In this document: piece after piece, positions 1-7,068 of the stretch | Numbering within the stretch: position 1 is the first letter of the stretch | Layout: each line of letters begins with the position of its first letter | NCBI GenBank assembly: GCA_022425465.1 | Contig: JAKMFK010000166.1 | Location: 1 to 8,281, forward strand | Length of the DNA: 8,281 nt | Reading direction: 5' to 3' | Source: Bacteroidia bacterium | GTDB taxonomy: Bacteria; Bacteroidota; Bacteroidia; NS11-12g; UBA9320 | Notes under the pieces: generated by a model | The model's database searches: none | What the model was told of the DNA's origin: nothing | What the model saw: the letters and a program-made list of their open reading frames with translations, nothing else | Made by a program: the position numbers and the translations under genes

Positions 1-815
1 AATACACGTTTATAAGATCAAGTTTTGGACAGGGATATCGATTTCCAAGCATTGCAGAGTCATTTATACTCACAAGTGCTGGTCCTGTGAGTGTTTTTCC
101 AAGTGATAGTTTGGTTTCTGAAACGGGTACGAATTTAGAGTTAGGTATTCAGCAAGGGCTTAGAATAAGGAAATTGAATTTGATGTTTGATGTAGCTGTT
201 TTTCAAATGAAGTTTGAGAATATGATGGAGTTTACTTTTGGCCAATGGGGACCGATTGTGCCCCCAGCTTTTGGCATAGGTTTTAAAACATTGAACACAG
301 GAAAAACATCGGTACAAGGTGTGGAATCCAATTTATTATTCGATGGTGAGTATAGGGGTATTAAGCTACAAGGATTTGTAGGATATACATATTCGGTGTC
401 TAGAGCTTTAGAACCTACAAAAGTCATCGAACAAAGTGCCACTTATAGAAATACAAGTTCTGACACCACAAACGACATTCTAAAATACAGACCCCAACAT
501 TTAGTCAAGGCCGATTTGATGGCAAGGTATAAAAAATGGCATTTGGGTTTTGGTGCTACTTATCAGTCTAAAGTCCAAAATATTGATGGTGCATTTTTGG
601 TATTGGTGCCTGGAGTTCAGGAGTCACAGGATCAAAATTTGTCAGAATATGTATTGCTGAATGGTCGAATTGGTTACAAGGTTTCGTCGCACTGGGATAC
701 CAATATTATTATTTGCAATATGGCTAATCGAGAATATACGATTAGACCAGCAGATTTAGCTTCACCAAGATGTGTTCGTTTTCAAGTAACCTACACATTA
801 GACAAGTCAAAATAA
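1..815 (+). CDS. TonB-dependent receptor, C-terminal part (5' end outside window)
   Basis: This is the C-terminal part of an outer-membrane beta-barrel that imports a ligand (siderophore, vitamin or glycan) using TonB energy. The reading frame is open from base 3 to the TAA at 813-815, giving about 270 residues. A GTG at 87 is an internal valine, not a start, because the frame upstream encodes the typical receptor motif S-F-G-Q-G-Y-R-F-P-S-I-A-E. Further family hallmarks are S-E-x-G-x-N-x-E-L-G-I near 118-147, alternating hydrophobic/polar barrel strands, the late motif L-K-Y-R-P-Q-H near 481-501, and the last strands N-R-E-Y-T-I-R-P-A and R-F-Q-V-T-Y. The signal peptide, plug domain and TonB box lie outside the window, so the substrate cannot be told. 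It is followed by 44 bases and then the flippase gene; I see no hairpin terminator in that gap. Confidence 0.9.
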   Translation, partial: YTFIRSSFGQGYRFPSIAESFILTSAGPVSVFPSDSLVSETGTNLELGIQQGLRIRKLNLMFDVAVFQMKFENMMEFTFGQWGPIVPPAFGIGFKTLNTGKTSVQGVESNLLFDGEYRGIKLQGFVGYTYSVSRALEPTKVIEQSATYRNTSSDTTNDILKYRPQHLVKADLMARYKKWHLGFGATYQSKVQNIDGAFLVLVPGVQESQDQNLSEYVLLNGRIGYKVSSHWDTNIIICNMANREYTIRPADLASPRCVRFQVTYTLDKSK

Positions 816-845
816 TAGTGTGTATAGTCTGTAGAAGTTCTCAAA

Positions 846-853
846 TAGATTTG
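846..853 (+). promoter_or_regulatory. Candidate Bacteroidota -7 promoter element (TAnnTTTG) for the flippase operon
   Basis: TAGATTTG matches the Bacteroidota -7 consensus TAnnTTTG exactly. It lies in the 44-base gap after the receptor gene, 6 bases before the flippase ATG at 860. I see no good TTG -33 element at the usual distance, and the expected transcription start would fall almost on the start codon, giving a leaderless or nearly leaderless mRNA. The motif is short and could occur by chance in AT-rich DNA. Confidence 0.3.
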
Positions 854-859
854 TAGTCG

Positions 860-2290
860 ATGAGTATAATTCGGAAACTTGCTAGCGACACTGCAATTTA
901 TGGAATACCCAGCATTGTAGGGCGATTTATCAATTTTATATTGATTTTCTTCTTTGCGGCCTATTTTACTCCCGAATTATTGGCACCACAAGTAGAGTTT
1001 TACGCTTATGCTGCCTTCTTTTTTGTGATTCTTCCACATGGAATGGAAACAGCATTTTTTAATTTTTCGAGGGATACGAAAAATTATAAGGATGTATTCG
1101 CAACAGCTATCTGTTCTGTAGGAATTATAGCCTTAATTTTCATTCTTTGCATGGTTCTTAAACGTCAAGATATAGCCGATTTTGTTGGTTATTCAAATCA
1201 TGTTTCTTATGTAATTTGGTTTGTGTTGATTTTAGCTATTGATACGTTTAAATCCATACCCTATGCATTACTTAGGTTTTTGAACAAGTCACAGAAGTTC
1301 GCTTGGATTAAAAGCACGGGTATTTTTATAAATGTAGGATTGAATATATTCTTCATTGTATACTACCCCGATATTGGTGGCGTTTCTAGAAGCATAGAAT
1401 ATGTCTTTATATCTAATTTAATTGCAAGCTTAATCGAGTTTGTTTTACTGTTTAGCGACACATGGCTTCATTTTGGAAAATCTAATTTTTCACTTTGGAA
1501 ACGAATGATTAATTATTCTTGGCCATTAATCGTGTTGGGTTTTGCGGGAATGATTAATGAAACATTTGATCGAATTTCCATGAATAAGTTGTTGTCTGAA
1601 GCTTCTGCAAAATATGAAATAGGGGTGTATGGTACATTTTATCGATTGAGCATGGTAATGACTATTTTTATCCAAGCTTTTAGATATGCAGCAGAGCCGT
1701 TGTTTTTTGATCAAGCAGATAAAAAAGATGCGAAGCAGTCCTATGCTACTATTATGAATTGGTTTGTGTTTGCATGTGGTTTTATATTTTTAGCGACCTC
1801 ATTATTCAAAAGTGAAATTGCTCATTTATTAATAAAAAAACCAGAATATTTTAATCATCCAGATGCCTTAACGATTGTGCCAGTGCTGCTCCTAGCCAAC
1901 CTTTTTTTAGGGATTTTTTTCAACTTGAGTATTTGGTATAAGCTGAATGACAAAACAAAATTGGGAGCATTAATTTCACTTTTTGGTGCGATTATCACAG
2001 TAACTCTTCTTTTAATTTATGTTCCTGAGTATGGTTTTAAAGCGGCAGCATATACTACACTGATATCTTATTTTGTGATGACGATGATTAGTTACTTTGT
2101 GGGACAATATTTTTACCCGGTTCAATATAATATTAGAAGAATTATAATGTTATTAATAATAGCATTGGGAATGTATTTAGCTTCGGAATATTTAGTGATG
2201 ACTGTTGTGCAGTCTATAACGTTCAATTTGGTTTTAATAGCACTTTATACATCTATTGGTTTTTGGATAAACTCAAGAGTAAGAAAATAA
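860..2290 (+). CDS. Wzx-type oligosaccharide flippase / polysaccharide biosynthesis membrane protein (MOP superfamily)
   Basis: This is an inner-membrane protein of 476 residues, the usual length for Wzx/MATE-like flippases, which move lipid-linked oligosaccharides from the cytoplasmic to the periplasmic face. Hydrophobic stretches suggest about 14 membrane segments, roughly at residues 14-36, 46-67, 79-100, 112-132, 153-170, 180-198, 217-237, 257-277, 298-317, 336-356, 368-386, 394-415, 426-446 and 453-470. The N-terminus (S-D-T-A-I-Y-G-I-P-S-I-V-G-R-F) and the A-E-P-L-F-F motif near 278-283 are typical of the Bacteroidota members that I recall beside dut. The ATG at 860 is the first in frame and leads directly into the family N-terminus. 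It is followed after 16 bases by dut. Glycan type (O-antigen, capsule or peptidoglycan precursor) cannot be read from the sequence. Confidence 0.85.
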   Translation: MSIIRKLASDTAIYGIPSIVGRFINFILIFFFAAYFTPELLAPQVEFYAYAAFFFVILPHGMETAFFNFSRDTKNYKDVFATAICSVGIIALIFILCMVLKRQDIADFVGYSNHVSYVIWFVLILAIDTFKSIPYALLRFLNKSQKFAWIKSTGIFINVGLNIFFIVYYPDIGGVSRSIEYVFISNLIASLIEFVLLFSDTWLHFGKSNFSLWKRMINYSWPLIVLGFAGMINETFDRISMNKLLSEASAKYEIGVYGTFYRLSMVMTIFIQAFRYAAEPLFFDQADKKDAKQSYATIMNWFVFACGFIFLATSLFKSEIAHLLIKKPEYFNHPDALTIVPVLLLANLFLGIFFNLSIWYKLNDKTKLGALISLFGAIITVTLLLIYVPEYGFKAAAYTTLISYFVMTMISYFVGQYFYPVQYNIRRIIMLLIIALGMYLASEYLVMTVVQSITFNLVLIALYTSIGFWINSRVRK

Positions 2291-2298
2291 TAAATTTG
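2291..2298 (+). promoter_or_regulatory. Candidate Bacteroidota -7 promoter element (TAnnTTTG) upstream of dut
   Basis: TAAATTTG is an exact match to TAnnTTTG. It fills the first half of the 16-base gap between the flippase stop codon and the dut ATG at 2307. TTG triplets upstream (2263-2265 and 2256-2258) are 25 or more bases away rather than the roughly 19-21 expected for the -33 element. If active it would be an internal promoter giving a very short leader for dut. Chance occurrence is possible. Confidence 0.25.
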
Positions 2299-2306
2299 CC
2301 AGCTAA

Positions 2307-2741
2307 ATGATAAACCTGCTAGTCATAAATAAGAGTAATAATCCGCTACCTCAATATCAAACCAAGCAATCTGCTGGTGTTGATTTGCGAGCTTTTACAT
2401 CTGAAGATGTGATGTTAGGTTCTGGAGAAAGAGTTCTCGTTGGAACAGGCTTGCATATTGCATTACCCGATGGTTATGAAGCACAAATTCGTCCACGTAG
2501 TGGTTTGGCCTTTAAACATGGTATTACAATAATTAACAGTCCAGGGACAATAGATGCAGATTACAGAGGCGAGATAAAAATTGCATTAATAAATCATTCA
2601 AATAAGGATTTTGTGATTAAAAATGGAGACAGAATAGCCCAGATGATTATTTCAAAATACGAACAAATATCATTTTCACTTACGGAGAGTTTGGACGAGA
2701 CGGAACGAGGTGAAGGCGGATACGGACATACAGGAATATAA
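2307..2741 (+). CDS. dut: dUTP diphosphatase (dUTPase)
   Basis: This cytoplasmic homotrimeric enzyme hydrolyses dUTP to dUMP and pyrophosphate, keeping uracil out of DNA and supplying dUMP for dTMP synthesis. It is 144 residues long, the usual size, and all five family motifs are present in order: A-G-V-D-L-R-A at 23-29, P-R-S-G-L-A at 63-68, G-T-I-D-A-D-Y-R-G at 80-88 with the expected catalytic Asp83 and sugar-stacking Tyr86, G-D-R-I-A-Q at 107-112, and the C-terminal arm [10 protein letters not shown] at 134-143. The arm has Tyr139 where the uracil-stacking Phe usually sits, a conservative change. It lies between the flippase and nucleotidyltransferase genes, which suggests co-transcription rather than a shared pathway. 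Confidence 0.97.
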   Translation: MINLLVINKSNNPLPQYQTKQSAGVDLRAFTSEDVMLGSGERVLVGTGLHIALPDGYEAQIRPRSGLAFKHGITIINSPGTIDADYRGEIKIALINHSNKDFVIKNGDRIAQMIISKYEQISFSLTESLDETERGEGGYGHTGI

Positions 2742-2751
2742 AAAATTAGAA

Positions 2752-3768
2752 ATGAATATAATTATACCAATGGCTGGAATTGGGAAACGGATGAGGCCAC
2801 ACACCTTAACGGTTCCTAAGCCATTATTACATGTAGCGGGGAAACCAATTGTGCAAAGATTAGTTGAAGATATCGCTAAAGGAGTAAACGAACCTTTGAA
2901 TGAAATTGCTTTTATAGTGGGTCCTAGTGAGCAGTTTTTTGGAAAAGAAATTCAAGCTCACTTATTGGAAGTTGCAAAAAAATTAGGAGCGAAAGGTTCT
3001 ATTAATGTGCAACACGAAGCTTTAGGAACCGCCCATGCCATATATCAAGCTAAGCAAGCTTTGGATGGTAACGTGATCGTTGCTTTTGCAGATACGTTGT
3101 TTAGAGCAGATTTTAAATTGGATGCAAGTGTAGATGGAACGATTTGGGTTAAAGAAGTGGAAGATCCACGTGCATTTGGAGTTGTCCAACTGGACGATGA
3201 AGGAACAATAATTGATTTTGTAGAAAAACCAGATAACCCCCAGTCAAATTTGGCGATTATTGGTATTTATTATTTTAAAGATGGAGCATCTGTACTTCGA
3301 GAAATAGAATATTTGTTAGATAATGATATACGCGAAAAAGGAGAATACCAACTGACCAATGTTTTGGATAGTCTCAAAAACCAGGGGTGCAAGTTTGTTC
3401 CAGGTAAAGTAGAAGAATGGTGGGATTGTGGGAATAAGAATGCTACCATAAACACCAATCAGCGAGTTTTAGCCAATATTTCCGACGAGAAATTGGTGTC
3501 TGATCAAATTACCAATGAAGGGTCAGAAATTATTGAACCCTGTTTTATTGGTAAAAATGTAAAGTTAATTAACGCAAAAGTTGGACCGTACGTGAGTATC
3601 GGCGAGGGGTCGGTAATTGAAAATAGCACAGTAGAAAACACCATCATTTACAGCAATGCTCTCATTCAAAATGTTGCCATGAAAAATTCTATGATTGGTA
3701 ATTACGTAGAATATGATGGGTCAGCAAAAGAATTGAGTTTAAGTGATTATTCCACCCAAAAAGATTGA
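2752..3768 (+). CDS. Sugar-phosphate nucleotidyltransferase with left-handed beta-helix C-terminus
   Basis: This 338-residue cytoplasmic enzyme probably transfers a nucleotidyl group from an NTP to a sugar 1-phosphate, giving an NDP-sugar for surface glycans. The N-terminal Rossmann-like domain shows P-M-A-G-I-G-K-R-M-R-P-H-T at 6-18 with K23 in P-K-P-L, G-T-A-H-A-I at 92-97, a metal-binding-type Asp114 in F-A-D-T, E-K-P at 158-160, E-Y-Q-L-T at 198-202 and W-W-D-C-G at 223-227. From about 262 to 322 short I-G-x-x-V-type hexapeptide repeats suggest a left-handed beta-helix, as in long RmlA-like and GlmU/GCD1-like proteins. The ATG at 2752 starts exactly at the family N-terminus M-N-I-I-I-P-M-A-G. 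A GTG at 2710 would add 14 unrelated residues inside dut and is rejected. Glucose-1-phosphate thymidylyl- or uridylyltransferase is most likely, but the sugar is not determined. Its TGA overlaps the next start. Confidence 0.9.
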   Translation: MNIIIPMAGIGKRMRPHTLTVPKPLLHVAGKPIVQRLVEDIAKGVNEPLNEIAFIVGPSEQFFGKEIQAHLLEVAKKLGAKGSINVQHEALGTAHAIYQAKQALDGNVIVAFADTLFRADFKLDASVDGTIWVKEVEDPRAFGVVQLDDEGTIIDFVEKPDNPQSNLAIIGIYYFKDGASVLREIEYLLDNDIREKGEYQLTNVLDSLKNQGCKFVPGKVEEWWDCGNKNATINTNQRVLANISDEKLVSDQITNEGSEIIEPCFIGKNVKLINAKVGPYVSIGEGSVIENSTVENTIIYSNALIQNVAMKNSMIGNYVEYDGSAKELSLSDYSTQKD

Positions 3769-5435
3769 AAGGATTAACCCAAATATTATGTATTCTTTTT
3801 CTATTTGGGGTTAGTTGCAAAACGGTAGAAAACACAAAAAGTAGTGTCCAAACACTTAACTACAAGCAACAAAAAGCATTTGAAAAAGTGTTTTTTGAAG
3901 CATCTAAACAAAAGCTACTAAACAACAAAGAAAAGGCATCAACGCTGTATACTGAAGCCTTAAATTTACATCCGTTGTGTCACACTTGTATGTATGAATT
4001 ATCGGCTTTAAACTTCGAACAAAAAAAATACTTTTTAGCTCTTGAGTTTGCTCAAAAGGCGGTTCAAAACAATACGAAATACAATCAATGGTATTTTGAT
4101 TTAGTTGCAAATTCTTATAAAAAAATAGGCATGTTCGAACAATCAGCGATGGTCTATTCAGATATGGTGGAATTGAGTCCTTACGAACGATCAAATTACC
4201 TTAAATCAGCCTCAGCGTATTCTCAAGTAAGGTCTTATGATAAGGCAATTTTGATGCTTCGAAAAATGCAAAATCAGTTTGGAATAGAGCATGCTTCTTC
4301 AATGCAATTGGAATCTATTTTTTCTTTCATGGGAGAAACAGAAAAAGCCATTGAAGTGTTGGAGGAAATTTCGAATTTTCACCCTGACAAAACAGGATAC
4401 TTAGGTCGATTATCCGATATTTATATTCGAGATAAACAAGATGATCGTGCAATAGCTACGCTAAAGAAAATTATTGAAATTGACTCAACTTCGGGTAAAG
4501 CAAATTTTGCACTTTACATGCTTTACATAGCTAAAGATGATAAGTTGTCCTCTTATTATTTAAAAAAAGTAATGTCATGCGACGATATTAGTTTAGAAGT
4601 CAAATTGCAAGCGATAAGCCCCTTTCTGAAGATCATAAAGACTAATAATCAGAAAAAAAAGGAGCTGATGGAGTTGTCTGAAATAGTGCTAGAAAATTAT
4701 CCATCTAGGGCTGAGGTTTACTTCTTTATTTCGGACATGCATGTTGTATCGGATGATTTTAAATCAGCAAGATTTTCAATGAGGCAAGCTTTGCAACGAG
4801 ATCCTGTAAGTTTTACCATTTGGAAGAAGATTTTGTTCTTGGATGAGCAATTATTTGATTACAAGCAACAACTAAAAGATGTGAATTCAGCTTTAGAGTT
4901 ATTTCCAAATGTTGCTAAGCTTTATCATGTAAAAAGTAAGGCACTGAATCAACTCTCAGAATATGAAAAAGTATTAAAAATAGCGGAAGAAGGATTGTTT
5001 ATTGCTATTGATAAAGAGGACAAAATTGACTTAATGATTGCAAAAGGGCAAGCGTATATGTATCTGGGAAAAGATGAAAAAGCATCTCAATTAATTGAGT
5101 CGGTTTTATCCATAGACCCCAATCATGTTTCAGCCTTAAACACATATAGTCGTTTGCTGATTAACCAAGATAGTCAACTTAATAAAGCAGAGGAGTTTAT
5201 AGAAAAAGCACTGGTTATAGAACCTCATAATGCAGAATTATTAGCTACAAAAGCTACAATTTGGTTTAGAAAAAAGGACACGGATATGGCACTTGAGTTA
5301 TTAGAAAAAGCAATTTCAATCAATCCTAAAAATGTAAAATATTTTGTTCAAAAGAAATTGATTTATGAGTTTTTAGGAGATGAAGCAAATGCAGAAAAAA
5401 TGAAAATAAAAATTAAGAATTTATATGAAGAATAG
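3765..5435 (+). CDS. TPR-repeat lipoprotein (TTG start)
   Basis: This 556-residue protein has a lipoprotein signal peptide and tetratricopeptide helical repeats over most of its length. The TTG at 3765 is the only initiation codon that gives the whole signal peptide (residues 1-17, hydrophobic core I-L-C-I-L-F-L-F) ahead of Cys18 in the lipobox G-V-S-C. Upstream the frame closes at a TGA at 3744-3746 with no ATG between. The start overlaps the preceding stop by 4 bases (TTGA). Clear TPR-like units occur near residues 55-102, 106-140, 144-168, 190-206, 212-240, 314-346, 422-454, 455-488 and 490-522, with typical A-x-x-x-x-x-K-A-[IL]-x-x-x-P helix B patterns. It probably acts as a periplasmic scaffold anchored to the outer membrane. 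Residues after Cys18 are K-T-V-E-N, without a run of acids, so surface export is not suggested. The first TPR has a C-H-T-C motif at 72-75. Partners are unknown; the overlapping DUF4292 gene is the best candidate. Confidence 0.88.
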   Translation: MKGLTQILCILFLFGVSCKTVENTKSSVQTLNYKQQKAFEKVFFEASKQKLLNNKEKASTLYTEALNLHPLCHTCMYELSALNFEQKKYFLALEFAQKAVQNNTKYNQWYFDLVANSYKKIGMFEQSAMVYSDMVELSPYERSNYLKSASAYSQVRSYDKAILMLRKMQNQFGIEHASSMQLESIFSFMGETEKAIEVLEEISNFHPDKTGYLGRLSDIYIRDKQDDRAIATLKKIIEIDSTSGKANFALYMLYIAKDDKLSSYYLKKVMSCDDISLEVKLQAISPFLKIIKTNNQKKKELMELSEIVLENYPSRAEVYFFISDMHVVSDDFKSARFSMRQALQRDPVSFTIWKKILFLDEQLFDYKQQLKDVNSALELFPNVAKLYHVKSKALNQLSEYEKVLKIAEEGLFIAIDKEDKIDLMIAKGQAYMYLGKDEKASQLIESVLSIDPNHVSALNTYSRLLINQDSQLNKAEEFIEKALVIEPHNAELLATKATIWFRKKDTDMALELLEKAISINPKNVKYFVQKKLIYEFLGDEANAEKMKIKIKNLYEE

Positions 5436-6162
5436 AACGGTTGTTTATTACACATTCCTTTTTTGTTTTATTTTTTTTAGTGCATGTCGCTCTGTTCAAA
5501 AAACAAAATCTATAGACGTTTCAGAAGGTTCAATTCAATCGTATTGGGACAATCAGTTTGATACTGATTATGTAGAGGTTAGAGGCAAATCTGCAATAAT
5601 AGATGGTAACAAGACTACGAATGTTTCACTTCATTTAAAGATGAAAAAAGATAGCATTATATGGGCTAAGTTTAGTCTATTTGGCTTCGGAATAAATGCA
5701 TTAATTACTAGCGATAGTTTTTTTATGGTTAATTCTGTGCTCCAAGAATATATGGCCTATGATCATCAAATATTAGAACAGTATCTTGGTTTCAAACCTC
5801 GCTTAGAACAAGTGCAGAATATGTTGTTAGGGAATGCAATATTTCCAAAAAACCGTTATTTTTTAAATGGTGAAAACACTCTTTTAGCTCGAGAGGGTCT
5901 GGCCAAGAATATGATTCAACTCAACCCAAAATATCGGACTTTTCAATCTGATATCATGGCTCAAGACACAAGCCAGCTCGCAACAATAAATTACAACCAA
6001 TATGAATTTGTTGAAGAGATTGGATTATTACCAAGATTCATTAATATCGACATACAACAGGGTGAAGAAAAAATTCAAATGGAGTTAAATTATCAAAATA
6101 TCAAAACGAATAAAATCACTGTGTTTCCATTTAGAATTCCGAGTTCTTACATTAGAAAGTAG
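5425..6162 (+). CDS. DUF4292 lipoprotein (LolA/LolB-like fold family)
   Basis: This 245-residue lipoprotein starts inside the TPR gene with an 11-base overlap, which implies translational coupling. Its signal peptide has K2 and R4 followed by a strongly hydrophobic stretch at 6-18 and the lipobox F-S-A-C with Cys21. The mature part resembles the Bacteroidota DUF4292 family: an early beta-rich region with R-G-K-S-A-I-I-D-G at 53-61, then K-M-K-K-D-S-I-I-W-A-K at 72-82, F-G-I-N-A-L-I-T-S-D-S at 88-98, and a C-terminal F-P-F-R-I-P at 234-239. Such half-barrel domains are related to the lipoprotein carriers LolA and LolB, so a role in moving or holding lipids or lipoproteins at the outer membrane is plausible, but this is inference. 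The residues after Cys21 (R-S-V-Q-K) are basic rather than acidic, which fits the periplasmic face of the outer membrane. It is the last gene of the close-packed operon. Confidence 0.8.
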   Translation: MKNRTVVYYTFLFCFIFFSACRSVQKTKSIDVSEGSIQSYWDNQFDTDYVEVRGKSAIIDGNKTTNVSLHLKMKKDSIIWAKFSLFGFGINALITSDSFFMVNSVLQEYMAYDHQILEQYLGFKPRLEQVQNMLLGNAIFPKNRYFLNGENTLLAREGLAKNMIQLNPKYRTFQSDIMAQDTSQLATINYNQYEFVEEIGLLPRFINIDIQQGEEKIQMELNYQNIKTNKITVFPFRIPSSYIRK

Positions 6163-6228
6163 TTTAAAAATTCAATTACCTAATTATGCTTTTTTGTTTA
6201 AACGTTCATAAATCAAGATATTAGCACT

Positions 6229-7068
6229 ATGAAAATTGGAGTAATAGGAGCAGGAGTTATGGGAAGGGGCATTGCTCAAGTCTCAGCAATGGCAGGTCAT
6301 TCAGTTGTATTGTTTGATGTTAATCACGAGATGCTTGAAGTTGCCGAAAATGCGATTGATAAGAACTTAACAAAAGCAATTGATCTCAAAAAAATAAATA
6401 GCCAAGAAAAAGAATCAACTCAAAAACGTATTCAATTTTCAAATAGCGTTGCCGATGTAAAAGTTGATTTAATAATTGAGGCAATCGTTGAAAAAATTGA
6501 GGCAAAACTTAAAGTGTTCAATGATTTAGCTGAAATTAATAAAGAGGATACGGTTTATGCGTCTAACACCTCTTCAATACCACTCACTCAAATAGCAGCA
6601 GGGTTTAAGTATCCGAGTCGAATGGTTGGGATTCATTTTTTTAATCCTGCACACATCATGAAGTTGGTGGAAGTAATTCGTGCTGAACAGACAGATCCTC
6701 AAGTTTTAGAACAGGCAATTAGCTATGTATCTTCCGTTCGAAAAAAATTCATAATTGCTGCCGATGCACCAGGGTTTATTGTAAATCGTGTAGCTCGTCA
6801 TTTTTATGTTGAAGGTCTAAGGGTTTTGGAGGAAGATGTAGCATCACACGAAGTGATTGATGAGCTGATTAGAAGCTCAGGTTTTAAAATGGGTCCCTTT
6901 GAATTAATGGACTTGATCGGAGTAGAAACCAATCTTTCTGTAACAGAATCGATGTATAAACTGTTTAATTACGATCAAAAATTTAGACCAAACCGAATTC
7001 AACAGAAGAAAGTGCAAGCGGGATATTTTGGAAGAAAATCAGGACAGGGTTTTTATTCTTATGACTAA
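6229..7068 (+). CDS. 3-hydroxybutyryl-CoA (3-hydroxyacyl-CoA) dehydrogenase
   Basis: This 279-residue soluble enzyme oxidises (S)-3-hydroxyacyl-CoA with NAD+ to 3-ketoacyl-CoA, or the reverse, in fatty-acid or butanoate/phenylacetate metabolism. The Rossmann domain opens at once with G-A-G-V-M-G-R-G (7-14) and has Asp30 at the end of the second strand, which favours NAD over NADP. S-N-T-S-S-I-P-L at 112-119, the catalytic His136 in G-I-H-F-F-N-P, its partner Glu148 in K-L-V-E-V, and Asn186 in P-G-F-I-V-N-R are all present. The C-terminal helical dimerisation domain includes G-P-F-E-L-M-D-L-I-G at 222-231 and ends G-R-K-S-G-Q-G-F-Y-S-Y-D, so the protein is complete. It belongs to the single-domain Hbd/PaaH/MmgB type rather than the fused FadB type. 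A 66-base gap separates it from DUF4292 and it overlaps the next gene by one base (TAATG). The exact acyl chain length cannot be read. Confidence 0.94.
   Translation: MKIGVIGAGVMGRGIAQVSAMAGHSVVLFDVNHEMLEVAENAIDKNLTKAIDLKKINSQEKESTQKRIQFSNSVADVKVDLIIEAIVEKIEAKLKVFNDLAEINKEDTVYASNTSSIPLTQIAAGFKYPSRMVGIHFFNPAHIMKLVEVIRAEQTDPQVLEQAISYVSSVRKKFIIAADAPGFIVNRVARHFYVEGLRVLEEDVASHEVIDELIRSSGFKMGPFELMDLIGVETNLSVTESMYKLFNYDQKFRPNRIQQKKVQAGYFGRKSGQGFYSYD

Noticed and set aside
203..442. Minus-strand open frame of 79 codons
   Set aside because: It lies wholly opposite the TonB-dependent receptor, which has strong family motifs; the antisense product resembles nothing I know.
1526..1714. Minus-strand open frame of 62 codons
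   Set aside because: It is a shadow of the flippase coding sequence, with no recognisable product.
2710..2751. GTG start at 2710 for the nucleotidyltransferase
   Set aside because: It would add 14 residues read from the dut 3' end; the family N-terminus begins exactly at the ATG at 2752.
3270..3458. Minus-strand open frame of 62 codons
   Set aside because: It is opposite conserved motifs of the nucleotidyltransferase (E-Y-Q-L-T, W-W-D-C-G).
3904..4194. Minus-strand open frame of 96 codons
   Set aside because: It is antisense to the TPR repeats and has no family resemblance.
6196..6203. Palindrome GTTTAAAC
   Set aside because: It is too short to call an operator in AT-rich DNA, and no second copy was noticed in the window.
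6163..6228. Promoter or terminator in the 66-base gap before the acyl-CoA dehydrogenase
   Set aside because: There is a TTG at 6194-6196, but the region at -7 spacing (TATTAGCA, from 6219) does not match TAnnTTTG, and no stable hairpin with a T tail was seen. A promoter may exist but cannot be supported.
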